DNA of 6,248 bases from Rhodospirillales bacterium (lineage in GTDB: Bacteria; Pseudomonadota; Alphaproteobacteria; UBA828). The position numbers were made by a program, and so were the translations under genes. The stretch covers positions 1 through 6,248 of the forward strand of contig JAPOPO010000609.1 of NCBI GenBank assembly GCA_026712885.1, read 5' to 3'. Shown piece by piece: positions 1-6,088 of the stretch. Within the stretch, counting starts at the first letter, position 1. The number at the start of each line of letters is the position of its first letter. Under the pieces are notes generated by a model, which ran no database searches, was not told where the DNA came from, and saw nothing but the letters and a program-made list of their open reading frames with translations.

Positions 1-86
1 AAATCCACCAGGTTCGTCCGCGCCTCGATGCGGCGGGTCGCCTGCTCGCCGTTGACCCGCAGGCCGATTTCCACAGTCCTCTCCAT
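1..86 (-). CDS. Molybdenum hydroxylase [2Fe-2S] small subunit (CoxS/XdhC-like), N-terminal fragment
   Basis: Only the first 28 codons are inside the window; the gene continues past the left edge. The peptide begins MERTVEIGLRVNGEQ and continues through ATRRIEARTNLVD. This matches the opening strand-turn-strand (VNG ... E.RT.LVD) of the plant-type ferredoxin domain in CO dehydrogenase / xanthine dehydrogenase small subunits. The cysteine clusters that bind the two [2Fe-2S] centres would come later and cannot be checked. The start is supported by a strong Shine-Dalgarno stretch (GAGGGAGG on the minus strand, about 90-99) a few bases upstream. It lies 11 nt after the stop of the FAD subunit gene, so the two are almost certainly co-transcribed. 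In the family, this subunit passes electrons from the Mo centre to FAD. Identity rests on a short peptide plus the neighbouring gene. Confidence 0.8.
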   Translation of the reverse strand, partial: MERTVEIGLRVNGEQATRRIEARTNLVD

Positions 87-97
87 CGTTCCCTCCC

Positions 98-952
98 TCA
101 GGCCGCCAGCGGGGCTAGCACCCGCCTGGCAAGGACCCCGGCGAGATGCCGGCGCATCGCCGCATCCGCATTCAAGTCCTCGAACGGGTCGAGCTCCTCC
201 TTGAGCGCATCGGCGATCCGGGTGCCGAGGGCGTCCGACCATCTCTCGCCTTCGAGCAGCGCCGCGCTCCGCTCGGCGGAGACGGGCCGCTCGCCAGCCC
301 CGAAGAACACGAGGCGACCGCGGCCGAACCTGCCGTCCGCCATCTCGACGTGGGCGGCGAGTCCGATCATCGCGTAGTCGCCGTGCCGCCGCGCCAGTTC
401 CATGAAGCCCGACTTCCAGCCCGCTCCGATGCCCGGCACTTCGACTGCGGTCAGCACCTCGCCCGGCTCGAGGGCAGTTTCGTAAAGGCCCCGGAAGAAC
501 GCGTCCGCAGCCACGGTTCGGGTGCCGCCCTTGCCCGCAATCGTCATGCGCGCGCCGAGGGCAACCGTGCAAGCCGGGAGCTCGGCCGCCGGGTCGGCGA
601 ACGCGATGGAGCCGCCGAACGTGCCGCGATTGCGCACCGCCGGATGGGCGATGTGCGGCATGGCGCTGGCGATGAGCGGCGCCTGAGAGGCGACGAGGTC
701 CGAGGTCTCCACCTCCACATGGCGGGTCATGGCGCCGATTCGAAGGTCGCCGTCGACCGTCTCGATGCCCGCAAGGCCCGGCACGCGGCCGATATCGACC
801 AGCAACTCGGGCGCGGTGAGCCGCATGTTGAGGGTGGCCATCAGGCTCTGGCCGCCGGCGAGGACTCTCGCGTCCTCCCCGTGCTCGTCCAGCACGCCGA
901 TGGCGTCTTCGAGGCTTGCCGGCCTGACGTAGGCGAATGGGGCAGGTTTCAT
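98..952 (-). CDS. Molybdenum hydroxylase FAD-binding medium subunit (CoxM family)
   Basis: This is a 284-residue protein, the usual length for the separate FAD subunit of CO dehydrogenase / xanthine dehydrogenase-type enzymes. Visible motifs are the first FAD-binding loop LAGGQSLMATLNMRL (residues 31-45) and the second, TFGGSIAFADPAAELPA (111-127, the family's T.GGS.A.ADPA.E.P). The conserved ELARRHGDYA stretch (185-194) follows, and then the C-terminal CO_deh_flav_C-like region. The subunit carries electrons from the [2Fe-2S] subunit to the terminal acceptor and acts in the cytoplasm. The ATG at 952 gives the family's normal N-terminus (FAYVRPASLEDA). A purine-rich GGGGGAA lies about 8 nt upstream. 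The small-subunit gene follows directly; the catalytic Mo subunit is not in the window. The substrate (CO, purine, aldehyde, N-heterocycle or other) cannot be inferred from this subunit. Confidence 0.93.
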   Translation of the reverse strand: MKPAPFAYVRPASLEDAIGVLDEHGEDARVLAGGQSLMATLNMRLTAPELLVDIGRVPGLAGIETVDGDLRIGAMTRHVEVETSDLVASQAPLIASAMPHIAHPAVRNRGTFGGSIAFADPAAELPACTVALGARMTIAGKGGTRTVAADAFFRGLYETALEPGEVLTAVEVPGIGAGWKSGFMELARRHGDYAMIGLAAHVEMADGRFGRGRLVFFGAGERPVSAERSAALLEGERWSDALGTRIADALKEELDPFEDLNADAAMRRHLAGVLARRVLAPLAA

Positions 953-979
953 GAGCGCGTTCCCCCGCTATTGCGCCGC

Positions 980-1269
980 CTAATGGTGCTGGATGAGCAT
1001 CATCGGGATGTCATTCAACATCACCGGTTAGGGGATGGATGTGAGCGTAGCGTGTTTGGTCCGCATGTCGAAGGGCTGGTCGTCCATCGGGACGTCGGCG
1101 CCATAGTCGATGCCCGCCCCGGCGAGATGGTCCGATGTCTCGAAGGTCTCGGTGAGGTAGGGGCTCATCCGGCCGCGCGGTGGAAGGCCAGCAATTTCCC
1201 GGATGGTCTCGGAAGACAGGGAGATCCGGCTTCAGCCAAGTCGACCGTGGCCCGATGCCCGTAGGCCTC
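980..1269 (-). pseudogene. Decayed polysaccharide deacetylase / PuuE-like gene remnant
   Basis: Between the ThDP enzyme and the FAD subunit, the minus strand encodes a broken deacetylase C-terminal part. From 1213 to 1031 one frame reads SETIREIAG, then PPRGRMSPYLTETFET, then HLAGAGIDYGADVPMDDQPF and TLTSIP. This matches the family pattern [SP].LTET..T.DLLAEAGI.Y..D...DDQP. A TAA at 1028-1030 stands exactly where the family has Tyr (SIPY). The same frame then continues PVMLNDIPMMLIQHH, as relatives do (SIPY..ELNDIPM), before a TAG at 980-982. Upstream (1228-1269) a different frame reads EAYGHRATVDLAEA, like the family's E..GHG block, so at least one frameshift and some loss are implied. The N-terminal half and the end of the gene are missing. 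The family comprises metal-dependent deacetylases, including the allantoinase PuuE. An ATG at 1168 would open a 46-codon ORF, but I see no reason to think it is translated. Confidence 0.78.
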
Positions 1270-1387
1270 CAGTCACCATAGATCGAGGATTACGACGCCA
1301 TGTACAGTCCAGGCCTTCGTTCGGCGTCGTCGTTTGACCCCCCGGAATCAAAACGAGAGCAAGACCCGTGAAAAGGAGCGCTGGTAC

Positions 1388-3061
1388 CTATCGAGCTTCA
1401 TTTCCAAACCCGTCATCGACGACGATATCGAGAAGCGTGGGCCCGTTGCACCGGGTCGAATTGGTGAGAGCGGGAGCGATGTCGTCCGGGTCGGTGATCT
1501 GCTGTGCGGGCACGCCCAGTGAGCGGGCGAGCCCTGTGAAGTCGATCGGCGGGTCCTTGAACTCCATGCCGGCGTAATGCTCGACGCCGTGAAACGACTT
1601 CAGTCGTTCCTTGATAATGCGGTAGCCGCCATTGTTGGCGATGACGTAGGTGATCGGAAGCCTGGCGTTCGCGGCGGTCCATAGGGCCTGAATGCTGTAC
1701 ATCGCGCTGCCGTCGCCGACGACGGCGACGACGGGTCGATCCGGAAGTGCCAGCTGCACGCCCACGGCTCCAGCCATGGCGAAGCCGATGCCGCCGCTGC
1801 CGAGGCCAAAATACGCCTTGGTATCGCGAAATGGATAGAGCCCGGGCAGGGCGCGGGCACTCAGGACCCCTTCCTCGACGATGACCGCGTCGTCGGGCAG
1901 GGCATCGACGATCCGAAGCATCGCTAGATCCGGGTGCATCGGCGTTACACCGGCATGCGCAAGCGCATCGGCACGGAGGGCCTTGCGCTTCGCGGACCAG
2001 TTGGACCCGCCGAGCGCTGCAATAGTGTCTGCCGCCTTCCTGCCCCCCTCGGTGCCACGCTTCTTTTCGATGAGCGTGGCCAGCGCGGAGAGGGTGTCCT
2101 TCACGTCGGCGCGCAAGGCGATCTCCGCCGGGTAGTTCTTGCCCATTTCCCAGTCGCGTAGGCCGAGCTGGACCACCGCCATTCCATCGGGCATCGGGTC
2201 GGTCTCGCTGAACACGGACATGCGCAGCACGTCGGCGCCCACGCAGAACATCAGGTCGTAGGGCGAGAGCGTCTCGCGCACGTGACGCTGGTCGCGGGTG
2301 AGCGCACCCATGAAGGCGGGGTGCTCGGATAGGAAGTGGGCACCGTCGCACACGGTCTGCTGATACACCGGCGCACCGAGCAGATCGGCAACAGCCGCTG
2401 CTTCTTCCAGTGCGTCGGCGGTTGCAATCTCGTGTCCGGCCACGATGACCGGATGCAGCGCCGCGAGCAGCCGGTTCGCGAGGCGATCGAGCGCTTCGTC
2501 GCTTGGCCGGCCCGTGGCTTCGACCCGTGTCGCCCGGCCCAGCTCAAGGGCGTCTTGCTCGTTGAGAATGTCTCCCGGCAACGAAATAAACACCGGTCCG
2601 GTCGGCGGGGTCATCGCCACTTTCGCTGCACGATGCACTATGCGCGGCAGGTCCCGAAGTCGGGTCACCTCCACCGCCCACTTCACGAGCGGCTGCGCAA
2701 TCGGCACCAGCGGCGCGTACAGCATCGGCTCGGTCAGCCCGTGGCCCTGCTCCTGCTGCCCGGCGGTGACGATGACCGGCGAGCCCATCCACTTCGCGTT
2801 GAAGAGCGAGCCCATGGCATTACCGAGGCCGGGGGCTACGTGAACGTTGCAGGCGCTGAGGCTGCCGGAGGCACGCGAGTAGCCGTCCGCCATGGCAACC
2901 ACCAGCGCCTCCTGTAGCGCCATAATGTAGGTGATCGCCGGCCGGTCTGGCAGCGCTGCCATGATCGGAAGCTCGGTGGTGCCGGGGTTCCCGAATAGAT
3001 GCGACACCCCCTCGCCCTCGAGCAGCGCGAGAAAGGCGTCGCGGCCGAAGATGGTGTTCAT
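1388..3061 (-). CDS. Thiamine-diphosphate-dependent enzyme, benzoylformate decarboxylase / acetolactate synthase-like
   Basis: Starting at the ATG at 3061 this is a 557-residue ThDP enzyme with the three usual domains. The N-terminal pyrimidine-binding domain contains FGNPGTTELP (23-32), the catalytic Glu in ALQEALVV (E51), and CNVHVAPGLGNAMG with H74. The central domain spans about 190-330. The C-terminal pyrophosphate domain has the motif GDGSAMYS (GDG 449-451), 24 residues, then NN (476-477), the classical GDG-X24-NN. By remembered alignment, overall layout (PGxxELP, HxxxGxGNAMG, TAGQQ, PLVKW, GxGxGFAxxxxxGVQLA, IGDGSAxYSIxALWTAA) is closer to benzoylformate decarboxylase than to IlvB. H74 matches its active-site His70, while its Ser26 and His281 appear to be T28 and S282. 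Expected chemistry is decarboxylation or carboligation of a 2-oxo acid; the substrate is unknown. The ATG at 3073 (adding MSNA) is an alternative start. Neither ATG has a good Shine-Dalgarno. A TTG at 3181 keeps the frame open but adds 40 residues of unlikely sequence. Confidence 0.9.
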   Translation of the reverse strand: MNTIFGRDAFLALLEGEGVSHLFGNPGTTELPIMAALPDRPAITYIMALQEALVVAMADGYSRASGSLSACNVHVAPGLGNAMGSLFNAKWMGSPVIVTAGQQEQGHGLTEPMLYAPLVPIAQPLVKWAVEVTRLRDLPRIVHRAAKVAMTPPTGPVFISLPGDILNEQDALELGRATRVEATGRPSDEALDRLANRLLAALHPVIVAGHEIATADALEEAAAVADLLGAPVYQQTVCDGAHFLSEHPAFMGALTRDQRHVRETLSPYDLMFCVGADVLRMSVFSETDPMPDGMAVVQLGLRDWEMGKNYPAEIALRADVKDTLSALATLIEKKRGTEGGRKAADTIAALGGSNWSAKRKALRADALAHAGVTPMHPDLAMLRIVDALPDDAVIVEEGVLSARALPGLYPFRDTKAYFGLGSGGIGFAMAGAVGVQLALPDRPVVAVVGDGSAMYSIQALWTAANARLPITYVIANNGGYRIIKERLKSFHGVEHYAGMEFKDPPIDFTGLARSLGVPAQQITDPDDIAPALTNSTRCNGPTLLDIVVDDGFGNEAR

Positions 3062-3510
3062 GGCGTTAGACATAATGCGGCACTGGGAGCACTGGGAACG
3101 CGTTAGTGTGCTTGAGGAGGATGGCGATTTCTCCCGACCGATACAACTGGACAACGCGAGGTTGAGGAGGACCCAGGACAAGCTGATGTTCCATGGAGAC
3201 CCACACCACCGGCTTCTTCGAACCGGACCGGTCGTCGGGAGCAGGTCACCCGGGTACGCGCACGTCCATGAATGGCATGCTCAATTTGATGTACCTTTTC
3301 TGGCCGGCAGCCCGCCCGAGCCCGCGCACCAGCCAGAGTTCGTCGTACATGGCACGGACCGACGTGCGGGACGTCTGCGTTCCGGGCGCGGCAATCGACT
3401 GGTTCGTCACATTCAACACCTACCCTAGGATACGGAATCGAGGCTATCCTGCCGCTCGGAGCGTCAGGGTCCCAACTGCATCCAATCTTTGACACTCTGG
3501 AAGTCATGAT
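3062..3510. other. Divergent intergenic region with possible gene debris
   Basis: This stretch of about 450 bp separates the divergently read ThDP and GST genes, so it must hold promoters for both directions. I cannot point to a convincing -35/-10 pair. A TTGACA at 3489-3494 is too close to the GST start to serve it. On the minus strand a GTG frame from 3419 to a TGA at 3246 reads 57 codons (including MYDELWLVRGLG and KLSMPFMDV). The same frame continues past the TGA (KKPVVWVSMEHQLVLG, GEIAILLKH) to a TAA near 3066. It looks protein-like, but I do not recognise it, and other frames here are also open. Short repeats are present: TTGAGGAGGA at 3112-3121 and 3162-3171 (50 bp apart), CACTGGGA at 3081-3088 and 3090-3097, and the 11-bp palindrome ACCGGACCGGT at 3222-3232. 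Confidence 0.4.
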
Positions 3511-4167
3511 ATGACGACGCCAAAGCTCGTCCTCTGGGGCGCGGGCACGATGCGGACCCACCGCACCCTGTGGCTCGCCGAAGAGCTGGACCTCGACTAC
3601 GAGCACCGCCCGATCGGCCCGCGCACCGGCGAGACCAAGACCGACGAATTCCTGGCGATCAACCCGCGGCACAAGATTCCCGCGATGGTCCACGGCGATA
3701 TCTGCCTGACCGAAAGCGCCGCGATCATGACCTACATGACCGAGACCTTTCCGGTGCCGGATCACGTCCATGTGCCCGACGATGCGCTCGGGCGGGCGCG
3801 GTTGCTCGAATGGTGCTTCTTCACCATGAGCGAGCTTGATGCCAACGCGATCTACAGCATCCGGCGCCACGGCGACCTGGTCGAGATATACGGCGCCTCG
3901 CCGATCGCCGTGCGCGCGGCGATCGACTATTTCAACCACCAGCTCGAATGCATGGAGGAACGGATCGCCGGGGCCGGCCCGTTCCTGATGGGGGCGAAGA
4001 TCAGCGTCGCCGACATTCTCTTCATGTCCTGCCTGGATGCCGCCGAGCGCTACGAGCTCGCCTTGCCGGACTACCTGCGCGACTACCGCATGCGCATGCG
4101 GGCGCGCCCCGCCTACGCGGAGACCTATCCGCGCAACTATGGCGGGCGCAGCGCACCGGAGGTCTGA
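3511..4167 (+). CDS. Glutathione S-transferase family protein
   Basis: This is a 218-residue soluble protein with the two-domain GST layout. The N-terminal thioredoxin-like domain (about 1-82) opens with KLVLWGAGTMRTHRTLW. It has the cis-proline in NPRHKIPAMV (P57) and the glutathione gamma-glutamyl-binding ES pair in LTESAAIMTYM (E68-S69). The all-helical C-terminal domain (about 92-200) contains GAKISVADILF (161-171), whose S165...D168 is the conserved GST N-capping box. At the position of the usual catalytic Ser/Cys/Tyr the segment is GTMRTHR, so Thr is the only hydroxyl candidate and no Cys is present. The ATG at 3511 has a modest GGAAG about 7 nt upstream; the ATG at 3506 hits a stop after two codons. 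The gene ends 3 nt before the CoA-transferase start, so the two form an operon. Conjugation, isomerisation or lyase chemistry are all possible; the substrate is unknown. Confidence 0.9.
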   Translation: MTTPKLVLWGAGTMRTHRTLWLAEELDLDYEHRPIGPRTGETKTDEFLAINPRHKIPAMVHGDICLTESAAIMTYMTETFPVPDHVHVPDDALGRARLLEWCFFTMSELDANAIYSIRRHGDLVEIYGASPIAVRAAIDYFNHQLECMEERIAGAGPFLMGAKISVADILFMSCLDAAERYELALPDYLRDYRMRMRARPAYAETYPRNYGGRSAPEV

Positions 4168-4170
4168 GCC

Positions 4171-5373
4171 ATGCCCGGCCCGCTCGACGGCATCCGCGTG
4201 CTCGACCTGACGACCATGGTCTCCGGCCCGGTGGCGACCATGATGCTCGCCGACCAGGGCGCCGACGTGATCAAGATCGAAGCGCCGGCGGGCGACATCA
4301 TGCGGCAGTACGGTGTCGTCCACCGCGGCATGTCCGCCACCTTCCTGTCCTGCAACCGCTCGAAACGCTCGCTCTGCGTCGACCTCAAGACCGCAGAGGG
4401 GCTCGCCATGGTCCGCAAGCTCGCCAAGGCCGCCGACGTGCTGGTGCAGAACTTCCGCCCCGACGCGATCGAGCGCATGGGGCTCGGCGAGGACATCGTT
4501 CGCGAGCTCAAGCCCGACATCGTCTTCGTCTCGATCAGCGGCTTCGGCGAGTCGGGGCCCTATGCGCACCAGCGGGTCTACGATTCGGTGATCCAGGCGC
4601 TTTGCGGGCTCTGCGACATCCAGACCGACAACGAGACGGGCCGCCCGCACATGGTGCGCACCATCGTCCCCGACAAGACGACGTCGCTGACTGCGGCGCA
4701 GGCGATCACGGCGGCGCTCTTCGCGCGCGAGCGCACCGGCAAGGGCCAGCACGTCCGCCTCGCCATGCTCGACACCATGGTCGCCTATCTGTGGCCCGAG
4801 GCGAGCTCGCCGCTGACCTTCCTCGACAGCGAGCAGGATCCGGCGCAGGAGCAGGCGGGGCCCGATCTGATCTTCCGGACCGCCGACGGCTATATCACCG
4901 CGGCGGCGGTCACAGACGCGGAATGGGCGGGGATGTGCCGCGCCTTCGGCCGCGAGGAGCTGACCCTGGACCCGCGCTTCAAGACAGCCGCCGCGCGCGG
5001 CCACAACCGCACCGAGCGCCGGACGATCATGAACCGCGAGATCGCCAGGTGGCCGACGGCGGAAATCCTCGCGCGTCTCGACCGCGAGGTCGTGCCGGCC
5101 GCGCCGGTTCTCAAGCGCGCCGAGGTGATCGCAGACCCCCAGGTGGTCGAGAACGGGATCATCGAGGTCCGCGAGGACCCCGATCTCGGCCCGGTGCGCC
5201 AGCCGAGGCCGGCGGCCCGTTTCACCGAAACCCCGGCCGAGATCCGGTCTGTTGCCCCCTGGCTCGGCGCCGATAACGCCGCGATCCTCGAAGAGCTCGG
5301 CTACGACGAAGCCGCCATCGCCCGGCTCGCCGAAGACCGGGTGGTGCATCGGCAGGAACCCCAGGATGGCTAA
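4171..5373 (+). CDS. CaiB/BaiF (class III) CoA-transferase family protein
   Basis: This is a 400-residue protein, the standard length for class III CoA-transferases such as formyl-CoA transferase and CaiB. The N-terminus PLDGIRVLDLTTMVSGP (4-20) and GADVIKIEAPAGD (30-42) are family hallmarks. So are DLKTAEG (71-77), LVQNFRPDAIERMGLG (91-106), SGFGESGPYA (123-132) and the ARERTGKGQHV...MLD stretch (185-201). The Asp in IVPDKTTSLTAAQAI (D168) sits where the catalytic aspartate that forms the acyl anhydride is expected. The enzyme should move CoA between an acyl-CoA and a carboxylic acid in the cytoplasm; the acids are not predictable. The start is fixed by GGAGG at 4158-4162, overlapping the end of the GST gene. 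The 3' end overlaps the convergent acetyltransferase gene by 4 nt (5370-5373), with no terminator between them. Confidence 0.94.
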   Translation: MPGPLDGIRVLDLTTMVSGPVATMMLADQGADVIKIEAPAGDIMRQYGVVHRGMSATFLSCNRSKRSLCVDLKTAEGLAMVRKLAKAADVLVQNFRPDAIERMGLGEDIVRELKPDIVFVSISGFGESGPYAHQRVYDSVIQALCGLCDIQTDNETGRPHMVRTIVPDKTTSLTAAQAITAALFARERTGKGQHVRLAMLDTMVAYLWPEASSPLTFLDSEQDPAQEQAGPDLIFRTADGYITAAAVTDAEWAGMCRAFGREELTLDPRFKTAAARGHNRTERRTIMNREIARWPTAEILARLDREVVPAAPVLKRAEVIADPQVVENGIIEVREDPDLGPVRQPRPAARFTETPAEIRSVAPWLGADNAAILEELGYDEAAIARLAEDRVVHRQEPQDG

Positions 5374-5924
5374 GCGCTGCTGTTGGAAGCCTTGGTGCGC
5401 ATTTCGGCATGGCGGCGGAGGTCGGGCCAGCCATACGCACACTCGCTGAGGACGACGCCGTGGAAGGGCTCCTCGCGCGTCGCGATGAGGGTGCCGCCCA
5501 TGGCCTCGTAGAAAAAGCGAGCCGGGTTCCCCGCCAGGACCCAGACCAGGGCGCTCCGACAGCCGGCAGTCCGTAACGCCGAGAACAGCGCGCCGAGCAG
5601 ACCCCGACCGTAACCCGCACCCTGGTGATCCGGCAGGACGTAGAGCGTGTAGACCTCCCCGTCATGGGGCAGGTTCGTCGGCCGCGCACGGCCGGCATTG
5701 GCAAAGCCGACGACGCGGGAGTCCGGTCCCTCGGCCACGCGCGTGATCGAGTCCGCCCCCTCGTCGCGCAGGATCCGGCGCCAGTTCTCGCTGTGGCTCG
5801 TGCGGGACAGGCCCAGAAGCGTCCGATCGGGGATCAGCCCGGCATAGGTGTCACGCCACGTCTCGACCTGGACGTCGGCGATCGCAGAGGCGTCCGATAG
5901 ACACGCTGGTCTGATCCGCACCAT
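5370..5924 (-). CDS. GNAT-family N-acetyltransferase
   Basis: The ATG at 5924 gives a 184-residue protein. It begins MVRIRPACLSDASAIADVQ, the typical first strand and helix of a single-domain GNAT enzyme (IR.A...DA..I..V...TWR.TY.GLIP). The acetyl-CoA-binding motif A is LYVLPDHQGAGYGRGLL (94-110), with the Q/RxxGxG signature at Q101-G106. Motif B follows as NPARFFYEAMGG (133-144). The acceptor (small molecule, peptide or protein amine) cannot be told. The frame stays open upstream to 6119, but that extension is Arg/Gly-rich and unlike the family. The start at 5924 also has GGGGA just upstream, although spacing is tight. The gene is convergent with the CoA-transferase, sharing CTAA at 5370-5373, so it is probably not part of that pathway operon. 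Confidence 0.9.
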   Translation of the reverse strand: MVRIRPACLSDASAIADVQVETWRDTYAGLIPDRTLLGLSRTSHSENWRRILRDEGADSITRVAEGPDSRVVGFANAGRARPTNLPHDGEVYTLYVLPDHQGAGYGRGLLGALFSALRTAGCRSALVWVLAGNPARFFYEAMGGTLIATREEPFHGVVLSECAYGWPDLRRHAEMRTKASNSSA

Positions 5925-5941
5925 GATCCCCGGATAGCACA

Positions 5942-6004
5942 AGCGCCCGCCGATGCGAACGCCGCGGACGAGCCGGGCCCGGGTCCCACCAGCTCGTAGA
6001 TCAC
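5942..6004 (-). pseudogene. Possible NIPSNAP-like N-terminal remnant
   Basis: On the minus strand a good Shine-Dalgarno (GGAGAAGG, 6014-6007) precedes a GTG at 6004. The frame reads VIYELVGPGPGSSAAFASAG, then runs out of frame into the start of the acetyltransferase gene. NIPSNAP-family proteins often begin MIYELRTY...PG...F, so this could be the start of such a gene with an internal deletion. The match is only about 20 residues and the conserved middle is missing. Alternatively, it is just leader sequence of the acetyltransferase transcript. Confidence 0.2.
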
Positions 6005-6035
6005 GGCCTTCTCCCCCGCTCAAGAGGCGTCGGCG

Positions 6036-6080
6036 AAAAAGGGGCGGGTGTGAGCCACAGCGTGCGGCGTACACCCGCCC
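6036..6080 (-). terminator. Rho-independent terminator of the right-edge gene
   Basis: A perfect 10-bp inverted repeat, GGGCGGGTGT at 6042-6051 and ACACCCGCCC at 6071-6080, has a 19-nt loop. Read on the minus strand, the stem starts 8 nt after the TAA of the gene at 6089. It is followed, after one C, by five T residues (6040-6036). This is a textbook intrinsic terminator for the minus-strand gene ending at 6089. It also separates that gene's transcription from the acetyltransferase gene downstream, which therefore probably has its own promoter. Confidence 0.88.
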
Positions 6081-6088
6081 GAATACGA

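Noticed and set aside
146..1264. Plus-strand open frame of 372 codons opposite the FAD subunit and the pseudogene
   Set aside because: It is the mirror of the molybdenum hydroxylase subunit. It is low-complexity Arg/His/Gly-rich and has no recognisable motif.
1413..2351. Minus-strand frame of 312 codons inside the ThDP enzyme gene
   Set aside because: It is an alternative frame of the ThDP gene, Arg-rich, without domain motifs.
3193..3492. Plus-strand frame of 99 codons beginning METHTTGFF upstream of the GST gene
   Set aside because: It has no ribosome-binding site, its composition is odd and it resembles no family. It may simply be opposite decayed minus-strand sequence.
3489..3512. TTGACA with a downstream TATGAC as a promoter for the GST gene
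   Set aside because: The would-be -10 overlaps the start codon and the spacer is only 15 nt, so it could not make a normal leader for the GST mRNA.
3948..5276. Plus-strand frame of 442 codons overlapping the GST and CoA-transferase genes
   Set aside because: It is an out-of-frame reading (RRGRRD-type runs) of the two real genes.
3103..5442. Minus-strand open frame of 779 codons across the GST and CoA-transferase genes
   Set aside because: It is antisense to two genes with clear family motifs. Its translation is rich in Arg, His, Gly and Ala with no domain pattern, as expected of a shadow frame in high-GC DNA.
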